A stretch of DNA of 64,000 nucleotides from Paenibacillus pasadenensis (GCF_023715725.1 NZ_JAMBOT010000005.1:1-64000); one strand, 5' to 3'; positions 19,942 through 29,044 are shown, counted from the stretch's first letter. The notes: a model not told the origin generated them from the sequence alone. Numbers and translations are program-made.

Positions 19942-21051
19942 TCACATCGTATCGTTAAGATGAAAAAAGCGGTAACGGGTATGCTCCGTCCAGGCGTAAG
20001 AATCCTTGTAATCCCAATAGCGGTGGCGGCTCGGAACCGTGTTGGCATTAACGAGCGGCATGCCGTCCCCGTCAAAAGCCGTTACGATCGTCGTATGCTG
20101 GAACCGCCCGTCTCCATTCCAGTCATACGCTATGACATCGCCAAGGCTGAGCTCAGCCGCGCTTTCGACAGCGGTTGCCCTCATGCCGGAAGAGCGCGGA
20201 AAGGATAGATACATCTGCAGCGAATTTGACACCGCCCAGCTGTAGCTCCACAGCTCCTGGCCTCCCGAACGACCCTTGTACCACCAGCCCGATTCTCTTT
20301 TACCAGTATAGTTCATAGGCGCTTCCCCTGCAAAGACACACTGCGAGACATAGTTGGTGCAATTCACGTCGAATTCCTCATAGGCGGGATTAGGGTCCTT
20401 CCACCACTGATCCGCATAAGCTGCCGCCAGCTCCCGCCGGTATTTGACCGCTCTGGACCTGGTGTTCACTCTAGGCACGACTCCATGGTTTAAAAAGGGC
20501 TGCGGCACTCCCAAGTTCTGTCCGTTGCTCCCCCAACCGCTGCCGAAGGAGCGGTTTTCGGCCAATGCGATATCCGCCGCCGAAGGACCGTACCGGGGAC
20601 GGCGCTCTCCTACAACCGGCTCGATCCGAGTGAGCTTCCAGCCCGCGCCTTCGGAGCCGTCAGAGGTAAGCCACAGCCGCTCCCGTTCGATGCGCTCCTC
20701 CATATAGTTGCGCCCCTGATGCTCCACATGCCGTTTTAAATGGAGCTGCAGCACAACCGACACCTCTGAGCCGGCTTCGTTAATCTTTACAATAGAAGCT
20801 TTCGTCTCGCAGTGCGAGGTCAGGATGCCGCGCTCCTCGTACCGGTCGCGCAGCCGCTGCAGCCGGTGCAGCAGACGGAGCCGATGATCGGCGTCCGCCA
20901 TAATACCGGCGAGGGCGGTGTCCCGCAGCTCCAACTCCGCCTGGTTGCAGCCGTTCACATACCGCTGGACAGCTCCCCGCCAGCCCTCCGGCTCCGTATT
21001 CCGCTGCTCGGCAGCAGCAGGCGGCTTTTTCCCAACCTTAATGCGCGGCAT
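19942..21051 (-). CDS. Amidase-domain (Amidase_6) protein
   Basis: A 369-residue protein with a C-terminal putative amidase domain (about residues 200-369). VNCTNYVSQCVFAGEAPMN holds the likely nucleophile Cys, GDVIAYDWNGDGRFQHTTIV the likely His, and VNANTVPSRHRYWDY the third residue, as in NlpC/P60-like CHAP superfamily proteins. The N-half is charged, without a clear signal peptide, so location is uncertain. The ATG at 21051 has GGAG 8 nt upstream; a GTG four codons earlier is possible. Related proteins are common in Bacillales and thought to act on cell wall or spore peptides. It lies upstream of ddl, 83 nt apart. Confidence 0.82.
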   Translation of the reverse strand: MPRIKVGKKPPAAAEQRNTEPEGWRGAVQRYVNGCNQAELELRDTALAGIMADADHRLRLLHRLQRLRDRYEERGILTSHCETKASIVKINEAGSEVSVVLQLHLKRHVEHQGRNYMEERIERERLWLTSDGSEGAGWKLTRIEPVVGERRPRYGPSAADIALAENRSFGSGWGSNGQNLGVPQPFLNHGVVPRVNTRSRAVKYRRELAAAYADQWWKDPNPAYEEFDVNCTNYVSQCVFAGEAPMNYTGKRESGWWYKGRSGGQELWSYSWAVSNSLQMYLSFPRSSGMRATAVESAAELSLGDVIAYDWNGDGRFQHTTIVTAFDGDGMPLVNANTVPSRHRYWDYKDSYAWTEHTRYRFFHLNDTM

Positions 21052-21297
21052 CCCCTTCTCCACCTTTCTAAACGGTATTTCTCCATCTTAATAATCATCC
21101 TATGTGGGACGGGCGCGGGAATATGAGTCGGATTTGAAAGGTTTGTTTGTTTTCAGAAAATTAAGATAACGAATAATTCAGAGCTTAACCGCTCTAAGGA
21201 CGAGTTAGCGAGAGAATTCCATCGAAATTTCACTAATATTGGTCTTTTACAAGACATGCTGCCGTGCAGTATGATAAAGTTCAGCACATTTCTATTC

Positions 21298-21452
21298 TGC
21301 TGAATTCCACGATTGTGGAAGCGGGGGAACCAACTGCAGGCGTGAGCCTGCCGGGGTGAATCCGGACTCCTCTGCCCGGCTGCCGAAGCCGCGGCGATCC
21401 AGTCCGGTAGGGCTACTCTCTGGCCCGAATCCGTCAGCTAACCCCGTAAGCA
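21298..21452 (+). ncRNA. Cyclic di-AMP riboswitch (ydaO/yuaA family)
   Basis: The segment contains the diagnostic ydaO-yuaA blocks in order: GCGGGGGAACC, GGGGTGAATCC, GGTAGGGCTACTCTC, CCCGAATCCGTCAGCTAACC and CCGTAAGC. The ends TGCT/AGCA can close P1, and TTCCACGATTGTGGAA makes the first inner hairpin. In the family, c-di-AMP binding switches expression off. No separate intrinsic terminator is visible between the aptamer and the gene. The ribosome site GGAGAGG is only about 8 nt after P1, so control of initiation is possible. It lies upstream of the unknown gene at 21473. Confidence 0.93.
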
Positions 21453-21472
21453 AACAAAGGAGAGGTTCGACC

Positions 21473-22159
21473 ATGTCTTTGCAGGAACGCTTTACGGGCG
21501 GTCCGGAAGCCCGCAGGCTTCGAGCCGCCCGTCGCTCCGCCGCGCATCCCGCGGAATCGGAGGCTTTCCGCTCCACCCCCTCGTCTCTGTCCGTTCCCGG
21601 CGCTCCCGTCTTTACAGACTCCTCCGCTTGCCCGGCCATGCCGGAAGCTTCAGAGGATGCACGTATCCGCGAAATACTGTCCACGGATAGTCTGCTTGCG
21701 GCCAGTGCGGAGTTAGTCACCGAAGAGCTGCTCGTCGCCGAGGAGCTTTTGAACGGACAGGAGCTGCTAGCGCCAGACCGGCGCATCCGCCGCATGGATC
21801 TGTTTATCAGCCGCACAGGCACGATGTCCATTGCGGGCAGCAGCGACTACTTGGTCGCACTTCACATTTATGCAGGGTCCTCCCTGTGCCGCGCTGTCGT
21901 CACCATGCCCTACTCCGAGGCTCCTTCCGATTGGGAGAGCTGGAGCAGCTGGTTTCATTCATTTGTCGGTGTACCGAGCGATGAAGCGATGTCGGTGCTC
22001 TATTATGACGCTGAATGGATCAGCGACCATAGGGACCGCCTTCTGCGCAAGGCTCTGGAGCCAACGTCCAGAGAAGCGATGCCGTTTCCCGCCACCGCCT
22101 TCTGGAGAAGGCATAACCTCATCGAATCCTCGGATATTCACATTCAGTTCTCGATGTAA
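21473..22159 (+). CDS. Unknown protein under a c-di-AMP riboswitch, 228 residues
   Basis: The ATG at 21473 follows GGAGAGG at proper spacing and lies directly after a c-di-AMP riboswitch. The product begins MSLQERFTGGPEARR, has a disordered Arg/Ala/Ser/Pro N-terminal ~60 residues, then a folded part (RRMDLFISRTGTMSIAG, YLVALHIYAGSSL, DWESWSSWFHSFVG). No signal peptide or membrane segment is visible and I recognise no family. Known members of this riboswitch class control potassium and osmolyte uptake or cell-wall enzymes, which suggests but does not show a role in osmotic or wall homeostasis. It is a single gene ending before a long terminator. Confidence 0.82.
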   Translation: MSLQERFTGGPEARRLRAARRSAAHPAESEAFRSTPSSLSVPGAPVFTDSSACPAMPEASEDARIREILSTDSLLAASAELVTEELLVAEELLNGQELLAPDRRIRRMDLFISRTGTMSIAGSSDYLVALHIYAGSSLCRAVVTMPYSEAPSDWESWSSWFHSFVGVPSDEAMSVLYYDAEWISDHRDRLLRKALEPTSREAMPFPATAFWRRHNLIESSDIHIQFSM

Positions 22160-22335
22160 CTCGGCGCATGTTGTAAGGCTGGTGAAAAGATTGCCGCTGC
22201 GCCACCGCTCGGCCCTCCGCTCGCTGTTAACTTCGGATTTCCTGGAATTGCGCTACGGTTGCAGTTGAAATCAGAAGTTAAAGGCGAACGCTGACGTTTC
22301 TTTTCGCTGTTCTTCTAGAATTAGCGTGTTCTAGA

Positions 22336-22390
22336 CCTAACGCAGCAAAGCCCCCGATGCCAGGCAATCGGGGGCTTTGCTGCGTTTAGG
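22336..22390. terminator. Very long near-perfect hairpin, bidirectional terminator
   Basis: The arms CCTAACGCAGCAAAGCCCCC and GGGGGCTTTGCTGCGTTTAGG pair over about 24 bp with a small loop. It lies between the riboswitch-controlled gene and the 52-bp repeat array. Confidence 0.8.
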
Positions 22391-22421
22391 TTAGCGTCCT
22401 AACTCGAAGCGGCGCCGCTCG

Positions 22422-22652
22422 ATAAGGCCGTTTGACGCCCTTACGCAAGCTACTCCGCTCGCTTTTGCTCCCCGTAAGGTCGTTTGACGTCCTTACGCAA
22501 GCTACTACGCTCGCTTTTTCTCCCCGTAAGGTCGTTTGACGCCCTTAAACAAGCCATTTCGTACGATTTCGCGCTCCTTAAGGGCATTTGACACCCTTAA
22601 ACAAGCCCGTTCGATCGCTTTAGCGTTCTTTAAGGGCGTCCGACGCCCTTAA
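22422..22652. repeat. Five 52-bp tandem palindromic units (family 1, locus A)
   Basis: Palindromic 23-mers of the form TTAAGGGCGTTTGACGCCCTTAA begin at 22422, 22474, 22526, 22578 and 22630, exactly 52 bp apart. The linkers share AAGC and GCTCGCTTT-like segments. The array lies between convergent genes (21473-22159 plus and 22701-22991 minus). No coding frame is supported. Confidence 0.93.
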
Positions 22653-22700
22653 ATAAGCCATTCTTTTGCGGGAGCTATTTGGTTAGCTGCTTTTTCCACT

Positions 22701-22991
22701 CTACTCTCCGCTCTCACGCAAAAAAGATTGCTGACAGCTCATGCAAATACAGACTTTATCGCGCAGCGCTTCCGGCAGCCGCTCCAACAGCCCGCTTGGA
22801 AATACGGCGTTAACGCACCAGCAGCTCGCTGGATTATCCCCTGCCGCTACCGCGCAGCGATTATCCCTGCTGCAGAGCGGGCACAACATTTCTGCTGGCG
22901 GCGGCTGATTAGCAGTTTCCTCGAACTTATGGATGTTCCGCTCTCCTTTTTCGATGGGAATCACGCTCCTGGGCATTAGGTTACCATACAT
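22701..22991 (-). CDS. Cysteine-rich CWC-family protein
   Basis: A small protein of up to 96 residues with the cysteine-rich CWC pattern: MLCPLCSRDNRCA, then ASCWC, then VCICMSCQQSF. That makes about eight cysteines, likely binding zinc. Related bacterial proteins are short and of unknown function. The start is uncertain: the ATG at 22991 has no clear ribosome site, and the conserved part begins only about 35 residues in. It has no operon partner and lies 161 nt beyond the 3' end side of the convergent family 1 repeat array. Confidence 0.75.
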   Translation of the reverse strand: MYGNLMPRSVIPIEKGERNIHKFEETANQPPPAEMLCPLCSRDNRCAVAAGDNPASCWCVNAVFPSGLLERLPEALRDKVCICMSCQQSFLRESGE

Positions 22992-23072
22992 TCACTCATT
23001 TTGATCCGTGTATGCCGCTTCTTTTCTGTCTATACCCCACCATACAAAAATCGCAGCAGCAAAAAAGCAAAA

Positions 23073-23100
23073 AACCGGTCCGGATTTCTCCAGACCGGTT
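23073..23100 (-). terminator. Terminator of the symporter gene
   Basis: The minus-strand stem AACCGGTC/GACCGGTT is followed by TTTTTTGCTTTTTT, 21 nt downstream of the symporter stop codon. Confidence 0.88.
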
Positions 23101-23120
23101 CTTTATGCAAGCCGCGCCTT

Positions 23121-24488
23121 TTAAGCCCGGCTCAGCTCGAGCTCTTCTTCCTCATCGCGGTTGTAGCTGTCGCGGTCGAACTCTTTTTCAGACACAGCGA
23201 CCAGCAAGGAAGACACCGTAGTACCCGTTGCGTTTACCGCCGTACGGCCCATATCAACAACAGCGTCGATTGCCAGCACCAGGCCGAGGCCTTCCAGCGG
23301 CAGTCCCAGTGCGGTAAGCACAACCGTTGTCGAGATCGAAGCCGGACCGGGAACGCCGGCTACGCCGATGGAGGAAATTGTGCTGACGAGCACGATAAGA
23401 ATGTAATCCGAAATGTCGAGCGGAATGCCGTACACCTCAGCGACAAAAATGGCGACAACAGCAGGCCATACGCCGCCGCAGCCGTTCATGTTCATCGTTG
23501 CTCCAAGCGGAGCGACGAAGCTGGCGATACGCGGCGACACGCGCAGTCTTTTCGTAATTACTTCCAGGTTAACCGGCAGTGTTGCGTAGCTGCTCCGCGT
23601 CGTGAAAGCAACCGCCACTGTCGGGTAGATTTTGCGCAGAAACTTAATCGGGTTAAGCTTCGCGCCAAACGTAACAAGAGCGCCAAACGTGAATACAAAG
23701 TGAATCAGAAGCGCCAAATAAGTTGCAATAATGATGCCAATCAGCGGCTTGAGCGTCTCAAAGCCGTAACGGGCCGCCATGGAGCCGATCAATGCATACA
23801 CGCCATATGGAGTCAGGCGAATAATGTACTTGGTAACCTGATTCATCACTTGTTTGAACGACTCGACAAAGTTACGGACAGGCTCGGCGGCTTCCGGCTT
23901 GCGGGAGCTCAGATGCACGATGGCAACACCGATGAATATTGCGAAAATAAGAACCGGAACAACTTTGCCGTCCGCCATGTTACCGATCGGATTCGACGGA
24001 ACGAGATCTAGAATGACCTCCGAAAACGTTGGAATTTCTCTCGCTTCAAAGCCTTCTGTAGTCTGTGCGGAAATTCCAGAGCCGGGATTAATCGCCAGTG
24101 CCACGAGCACGCCAATTATAGCTGCGATACCCGTCGTTCCGAGAAACAGCAAAATCGTTTTGGTGCCGATTTTGCGAAGCTGGCCAAGGTTTGAGATCGA
24201 CGAAATACTGGATACGACCAGCACCGCGACGAGCGGCATAACGAGCATTTTAATCAGATTCACGTAAATTGAACCGAGCGTGCCGATGCTCGTAGCGTCG
24301 AGCTCCAGCGAGTTTAGGCTAATCCCGACGACCAACCCGATGCCGAGCGCAATAAGTACGCGGTAACCGAAGCTCACCTTGCGGCGAGCAAGCCAGACAA
24401 GCAGCCCGATGACGACGATTGAAATTAAGAGGCTAATCCAGTTCGTCTCAAAGGCATGCACAAGATTGTTGTTAGACAATGAAGCCAT
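23121..24488 (-). CDS. Dicarboxylate/amino acid:cation symporter, TcyP-like
   Basis: A 455-residue DAACS (SDF) family symporter with about eight transmembrane segments and two re-entrant loops. It resembles the L-cystine carrier TcyP: the serine-rich hairpin is in AFTTRSSYATLPVNLEVI, and the substrate motif reads PLGATMNMNGCGGVWPAVVA. AIDAVVDMGRTAVNATG near residue 410 carries the conserved Asp and Asn that bind substrate and cation. The acidic C-tail (RDEEEELELSRA) is cytoplasmic. Cystine uptake is the best guess from similarity; other amino acids are possible. It stands alone on the minus strand. Confidence 0.9.
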   Translation of the reverse strand: MASLSNNNLVHAFETNWISLLISIVVIGLLVWLARRKVSFGYRVLIALGIGLVVGISLNSLELDATSIGTLGSIYVNLIKMLVMPLVAVLVVSSISSISNLGQLRKIGTKTILLFLGTTGIAAIIGVLVALAINPGSGISAQTTEGFEAREIPTFSEVILDLVPSNPIGNMADGKVVPVLIFAIFIGVAIVHLSSRKPEAAEPVRNFVESFKQVMNQVTKYIIRLTPYGVYALIGSMAARYGFETLKPLIGIIIATYLALLIHFVFTFGALVTFGAKLNPIKFLRKIYPTVAVAFTTRSSYATLPVNLEVITKRLRVSPRIASFVAPLGATMNMNGCGGVWPAVVAIFVAEVYGIPLDISDYILIVLVSTISSIGVAGVPGPASISTTVVLTALGLPLEGLGLVLAIDAVVDMGRTAVNATGTTVSSLLVAVSEKEFDRDSYNRDEEEELELSRA

Positions 24489-24826
24489 CCCCTTTATTTC
24501 CTAGTGTTTTACTATGTTATTGTATACTAGCGGCGGGGAAGATTTATGTCAACGATAATTTATAGCCATAATATTCTATGCTGTAATAAGTTAAAGCATC
24601 ACTGCAATCGAATATTCTATATGTATTGCGGCAAAAACGCGTAGTATCAAGGGTTTAGCGGGTTCTTTTCCGGTGGGGATTCTTAGGTTAGTAGGAATGG
24701 GAAAAGGCGATTTCCCGTTGAAGGGACATCGCCTGGGGCCGTTTTTTTGATTGGTTTGTTAGGTTGGGGCACTCACCTTAGTGGGAATGACAGCTGTTCC
24801 TTAATTCATGACAGCACAGGAATGGA
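24489..24826. other. Intergenic region between the symporter gene and CRISPR array 3
   Basis: No gene is supported. The left part is AT-rich and should hold the symporter promoter. An imperfect hairpin AGGCGATTTCCC/GGGACATCGCCT with GGGGCCGTTTTTTT following lies at about 24703-24750 and looks like a plus-strand terminator without an obvious gene before it. Confidence 0.5.
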
Positions 24827-25122
24827 TATTTACTTGATGCTCTTGTGCGGGGAGCGACTGTAATTAAATATCCAATCGAGCGGCGCTACATGTTTCAATC
24901 CACGCTCCCGCACGGGGAGCGACAGCGTAAAGGCCCGCTAGGTGCGGCGCAGGACGGGTTTCAATCCACGCTCCCGCACGGGGAGCGACGTCACAAAGGA
25001 CCCGCCGCGCTTGACTACCGAAGGTTTCAATCCACGCTCCCGCACGGGGAGCGACTTTTGCCTCCCTCATCGTATCCATCGCCAACACTGGTTTCAATCC
25101 ACGCTCCCGCACGGGGAGCGAC
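24827..25122 (-). CRISPR. CRISPR array 3 (type I-C repeat variant), no cas genes nearby
   Basis: Five repeats begin at 24827 (strongly degenerate, only the hairpin side conserved), 24892, 24958, 25024 and 25091. The four spacers are 33 to 35 nt long. The repeat equals that of arrays 1 and 2 except for the last base on the transcribed strand: here it ends TTGAAAC, in the others TTGAAAT. The degenerate leftmost repeat and the right-hand leader show leftward transcription. It is about 17 kb from the cas operon. Confidence 0.96.
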
Positions 25123-25291
25123 AGCATACCCGAAAAACCCTTGCTACGCCTGGGTTTTCAGCCCCAAAAGTGCGAACCCCTTTTTTGCGAGCGCAATTTC
25201 CACTCAGAACCTGCACCTAAACGCCGCAATACCTTGCTGCATCTATGGTGCGAACCTCCCGGGGATTTCATGTGAGCTTGGGGTTCGCACC
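25123..25291 (-). promoter_or_regulatory. Leader of CRISPR array 3
   Basis: Most of the sequence differs from the other leaders, but both key elements are kept. AGTGCGAA plus a T run is at 25169-25187, 46 nt from the first repeat. The GGTGCGAAC/GTTCGCACC inverted repeat is at 25247-25291, 124 nt from it, and its loop is nearly identical to that of arrays 1 and 2. Confidence 0.82.
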
Positions 25292-25400
25292 TTACTTTAA
25301 TTCGAGGATATTGCATTCGTCTATCCAAAATTCCAAATTATGTCGGACATACAAAAACTGAAGATCGATTTGATTCTGTGGGACATAAGATTTCCTTAGG

Positions 25401-26600
25401 TCAATTCTGTCGATCTTTAAATCGGAAAAATAACAGCTGAGACACGTAACAAAACGAAATAATGAGTAGCGGCAAAGCGGAATAAAAGTAGCGTGACGTT
25501 GGTGCAAATGGCAAATAAACGGCAAAGCTAGTCATGGCGCATAAGGCGAAAATTAGGCTCGCATATTGAAACGGCGGTCTTTTGACCAGCATCAGAATCA
25601 ATCCGATAAAGCCCGTTGAAACAATCAAATAATGGAAACACTTAATTAGCGTTAAACTCGCCAAAAATTTATTACCCGGCCAAATATCTTTAATTAAATA
25701 CAGCGTTTTTCCCCAAGAGTACCAGCTTATATAAAGCAGCGGTTGATGTAAAAAGCCGTTTTTTATCCGCTCCATCGCCAGTTTGCCCATCTCTTCCGGC
25801 GGCATGCTTTGATCGAATAGAGGGTTGTTATTAAACGGATAAGTCCCCCATAATAGCGGGTTTCCGCCTTGGGAAGCCAATAGTGTAACTTCCCCCAACG
25901 ATAAATAGTTTCTTATCCACCACGGCGACATCACGGCACAAAAACAGAGCAAAAACACCAGGTTTGGGGCAAAGGCTTTCTTTTTCAGGAGAATAAAAAT
26001 AAATAAAATCACAATAGGAATGACCACAATAAAAGAAGGTCTGATTAAAATGCTTATTCCAAGCATGACAGCCGCTCCCGCTAAAAAACTCATTTTCTTG
26101 GTTTTGAAAAAATAAAGCGTCAGTAATAAAAACGTCAGAAAGAACAATCCGTATAACGTCTCCGTCAACATGAACGTATGAGCGTATAAAAATGTCGGGT
26201 GAAAATAAAAAATGATAACCGCCAATATAGAAAACATCGTAGTCAGGAACATTCTACATACTTTGAACAGAACAACTCCTGCCAGAATCTGAATCATGAT
26301 TTGCGCCATTTGTATCGCGGCTAGGGGAGGAGAAAACTCGGAATAACCAAATATAAGATACAGGGGAGCTAAAAACACGATATAACCCGGCATTGTAAAA
26401 GCATTAGCCGTTATGGAAAAACCGTATGGCTTATAACCATAAACGCCTTTTTCGATAAATTGAATGACCGATTTGTGATATCCGATCTCATCTCCAGCAA
26501 TTGATCTGCCCCCATCAACTAGATATAGTCTGCTTAAAAAAGCAATCATTATCGTCGCAACGAGTACAATGTTTGAAACGGTTTCTTTTTTTATTCTCAT
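25401..26600 (-). CDS. Membrane glycosyltransferase, family 39 / ArnT-like
   Basis: A 399-residue integral membrane protein with about ten transmembrane segments. GDEIGYHKSVIQFIEKG follows segment 1: an acidic pair in the first outer loop is the catalytic feature of GT-C polyprenyl-phosphate-sugar transferases (PMT, ArnT). The rest (LFLTFLLLTLYFF, then the outer loop with PWWIRNYLSLGEV) fits this fold. Its base composition is more AT-rich than its neighbours and it sits beside an isolated CRISPR array, so it may have been acquired. GGAG lies 9 nt before the ATG at 26600. Acceptor and donor are unknown. Confidence 0.75.
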   Translation of the reverse strand: MRIKKETVSNIVLVATIMIAFLSRLYLVDGGRSIAGDEIGYHKSVIQFIEKGVYGYKPYGFSITANAFTMPGYIVFLAPLYLIFGYSEFSPPLAAIQMAQIMIQILAGVVLFKVCRMFLTTMFSILAVIIFYFHPTFLYAHTFMLTETLYGLFFLTFLLLTLYFFKTKKMSFLAGAAVMLGISILIRPSFIVVIPIVILFIFILLKKKAFAPNLVFLLCFCAVMSPWWIRNYLSLGEVTLLASQGGNPLLWGTYPFNNNPLFDQSMPPEEMGKLAMERIKNGFLHQPLLYISWYSWGKTLYLIKDIWPGNKFLASLTLIKCFHYLIVSTGFIGLILMLVKRPPFQYASLIFALCAMTSFAVYLPFAPTSRYFYSALPLLIISFCYVSQLLFFRFKDRQN

Positions 26601-26879
26601 CTCTTGCATCTCCGGTTGTTATAAAATATTCGCTAGACGGCCCCGCAGCCGCCGTTCCTGTTTCCAAGTCTAGTCCAATTCCTTACAAGCTCCTATCGAC
26701 TTGCCTTTCATTGAGCTAACAACACTGTAAGCACGATGCGAACGGCCAAAGGCATCCTGGCATGCGCTAGCGAGCTTTATAAAGTACATCTGGAAGATGC
26801 ATTGAAGGACGACACCTGAACGGTTTCCGGAGTGTAACCAAACTAAGCGATAAGCCACTGCCACCGGACAAGCACAAAA
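26601..26879. other. Intergenic region, nothing recognised
   Basis: No gene is supported in the stretch between the glycosyltransferase start and the iclR terminator. A 27-codon plus-strand frame beginning MRTAKGILACASELYK (about 26736) has no ribosome site and could be a fragment of a lost gene. Confidence 0.4.
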
Positions 26880-26905
26880 AAGGCGCTTCTCTGAGGAAGC
26901 GCCTT
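26880..26905 (-). terminator. Terminator of the iclR-type gene
   Basis: The stem AAGGCGCTTC/GAAGCGCCTT with a short loop is followed on the minus strand by TTTTTTGTGC, 46 nt after the stop codon. Confidence 0.88.
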
Positions 26906-26950
26906 GCATCATTAAAGTCGCGGATTCCAACCTGCGCGAATGCCTGAAAA

Positions 26951-27802
26951 TCACCCCGGCAGCATCGCGCCCATACGCGTGGCGGACTGGATTACGAGCG
27001 CCGCCTGCTCGCGGATAATGTCCGGCGTGAACCGGGCCGCCGGGCCCGATACGGACAATGCAGCGGCAAGACGGCCGCTGCGGTCGAACACCGGAGCGGA
27101 TACGGCGGCTGCGCCGGGCTCCCGCTCCTCCATGCTCGTCGCATAACCATTGCGCCGAATCTCTTCCAGCTGCTCGCGGAAGCTCTGCGCGTCGATGCTA
27201 GGAGGCAGCGACTCAGCCGCCATCATTAGCTGCGCCAACGACGGCTCAGCGAACGCAATCAGCACTTTGCTTGACGCGCCAACGTACAATGGCAGCCGCA
27301 CGCCGACAGGAGCGACGCGGCGGATCGCCTGGTTGCTCTGCACAGCCTGGATGCGAATCCGCTCATTTCCGTCCCGTACGTACAGGCTGACGGTTTCGCC
27401 GAGCGTATCGCGCAGCCGTTCCATTTCGGGCAGGCAGATGACCGCTGGATCACCGGAGCGGGAACGGTGTGCGGACAGCTCCCATATTCTCATGCCGAGC
27501 CGGTAACGCTCGGAGCTGCGGTCGCGCTCCAGAAAGCCTTTATCCTCCAGCGTCGCCAGCATGCGGTGAACCGTGCTTTTGTGCAGGCCGACACGCTCCG
27601 CAATTTCCGTCATCGGCAGGTCACTGTCCGTCGTAAAACAAAGCAATATATCCAGCGCCCGTTCAACCGCCCGAACATTGGACTTGCCGTCCTCGGAGGT
27701 CTTTAGCGCTCGCGATGCTTCCATAGGTTCACCCGCTTTCTCCTCTGTGGCATGTTGTCCATCCAATTGAGAATCATTATCAGTATAGAGGATATCCGCC
27801 AT
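26951..27802 (-). CDS. IclR-family transcriptional regulator
   Basis: A 283-residue IclR regulator. The N-terminal winged helix includes MTEIAERVGLHKSTVHRML (recognition helix) and DKGFLERDRSSERYRLG (wing). The C-terminal effector domain includes VGVRLPLYVGASSKVLIAF and REPGAAAVSAPVFDRSGR, both IclR hallmarks. The first ~45 residues are variable, and a start at 27724 (MEAS) is also possible. The regulated genes are not obvious; the divergent alpha/beta hydrolase gene at 28016 is the nearest candidate. Members control catabolic operons or sporulation by binding small acids. Confidence 0.9.
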   Translation of the reverse strand: MADILYTDNDSQLDGQHATEEKAGEPMEASRALKTSEDGKSNVRAVERALDILLCFTTDSDLPMTEIAERVGLHKSTVHRMLATLEDKGFLERDRSSERYRLGMRIWELSAHRSRSGDPAVICLPEMERLRDTLGETVSLYVRDGNERIRIQAVQSNQAIRRVAPVGVRLPLYVGASSKVLIAFAEPSLAQLMMAAESLPPSIDAQSFREQLEEIRRNGYATSMEEREPGAAAVSAPVFDRSGRLAAALSVSGPAARFTPDIIREQAALVIQSATRMGAMLPG

Positions 27803-28015
27803 TTCGTCTAGCCCTCTGTAGTTTCACACAATGAAACTTAGATTCTCCTAGTATAACCAGAATCCTCTTTTTCGTAAAGAAACTGACCTATTTTACAGCA
27901 ACATTACAAGAGCTTAACAATTGATCGACATCAATTGACAGCCCGGCCAAATGGCACATAAAGTAGTAGTACATACGATCTAGAACGCTTTCATGACATG
28001 GGAGGGGAAGACGAT

Positions 28016-29044
28016 ATGAGCAGTTCCACTCTTCGCACGCCGCTTCAGCTGGAAGCTCCGCTTGCCGCCGTCGTTCCCCGCCGGGATACGCGCCGCAACG
28101 CGCTTGCCGCCGCCGTATCCGCCACGACCGCGCTTGTGCTTCTGCTCGTCGTCGCTTTCCACGGCTATATCGCCTGGATGGTCGCCTATCCCTATGTCGC
28201 GCCTGTAACTTCCAATCCAATGGAGGCCAAAGGACTGGCTTACGAGGATGTTACTTTCCCCAGTCTGAGCGGGCGCACAACCGTTAGCGGCTGGTATATT
28301 CCGGCGGCGCCGGGACGCTCGCTTAAGAGCGAATCCGACCGCACCATTGTGCTGAGCCACGGCTACGGCACGAACCGCGAGGAAACATGGGTGCCTATGT
28401 ATGATCTGGCCAGCTTGCTTCACAAGCTGAATTATAATGTGCTGATGTTTGATTATGGCTACGCTTCCAAGCAGTACCGCGCTCCAGCCACGGGCGGCTG
28501 GGAGGAATCGCAGCAGCTGCTCGCTGCCGTGGATTATGTGCGCACCCAAGGCTCCAAAGAGGTTGTCGTCTGGGGCTTTAGTATGGGAGCGGGCACAGCG
28601 CTGCAGGCCGCGCTTCAGACCGACCGGATTGACGCGATGATTCTCGACAGCACCTTTGTTCCGAGCCCGGACACTCTGTTCGAAAATGTGCGCAACATTC
28701 TCGACCTGCCCCGCTTCCCTTCGCTGCCGCTGATCGAGAAGCTGCTGCCGCTGTGGACGGGAGTCGACTTTAACAAAATACCGGCCGAAAAGGTCATGAA
28801 CACATCCTATTCCATCCCGATCTATATGATTCACGGCACGATGGATGCCAAGGCATCTTATCAGTCCGCAGAATCGATCTACGAAAAGCAGGCCAATCCG
28901 CTGTCCCGCGAGTGGATCGTTAATGGCGGCCAGCATGAGCTGTTATTCCAGCAGCATCCCAAAGAATATATTCAACGGGCCGCTCTTTTCCTTAGTCAGG
29001 TAAATCAATCGATCGAGCTGAAGGAAAAAGGGCTGAGCGCCTAA
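28016..29044 (+). CDS. Membrane-anchored alpha/beta hydrolase (YqkD-like)
   Basis: A 342-residue protein. An N-terminal membrane anchor (VSATTALVLLLVVAFHGYI, about residues 30-50) is followed by an alpha/beta hydrolase domain. VLSHGYGTNRE is the oxyanion region, VVWGFSMGAGTAL near residue 187 the nucleophile elbow, MIHGTMDAKASY near residue 270 holds the Asp, and GGQHELLF the His. The topology places the enzyme outside the cytoplasm. Bacillus YqkD and related S9-like esterases are similar; the substrate is unknown. The ATG at 28016 follows GGGAGGGG. The gene is divergent from iclR and ends at a terminator. Confidence 0.87.
   Translation: MSSSTLRTPLQLEAPLAAVVPRRDTRRNALAAAVSATTALVLLLVVAFHGYIAWMVAYPYVAPVTSNPMEAKGLAYEDVTFPSLSGRTTVSGWYIPAAPGRSLKSESDRTIVLSHGYGTNREETWVPMYDLASLLHKLNYNVLMFDYGYASKQYRAPATGGWEESQQLLAAVDYVRTQGSKEVVVWGFSMGAGTALQAALQTDRIDAMILDSTFVPSPDTLFENVRNILDLPRFPSLPLIEKLLPLWTGVDFNKIPAEKVMNTSYSIPIYMIHGTMDAKASYQSAESIYEKQANPLSREWIVNGGQHELLFQQHPKEYIQRAALFLSQVNQSIELKEKGLSA

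Noticed and set aside
23001..24011. Long plus-strand frame opposite the symporter gene
   Set aside because: It is the complement of a well-conserved DAACS gene; its translation is rich in Arg, His and Cys and has no family features.
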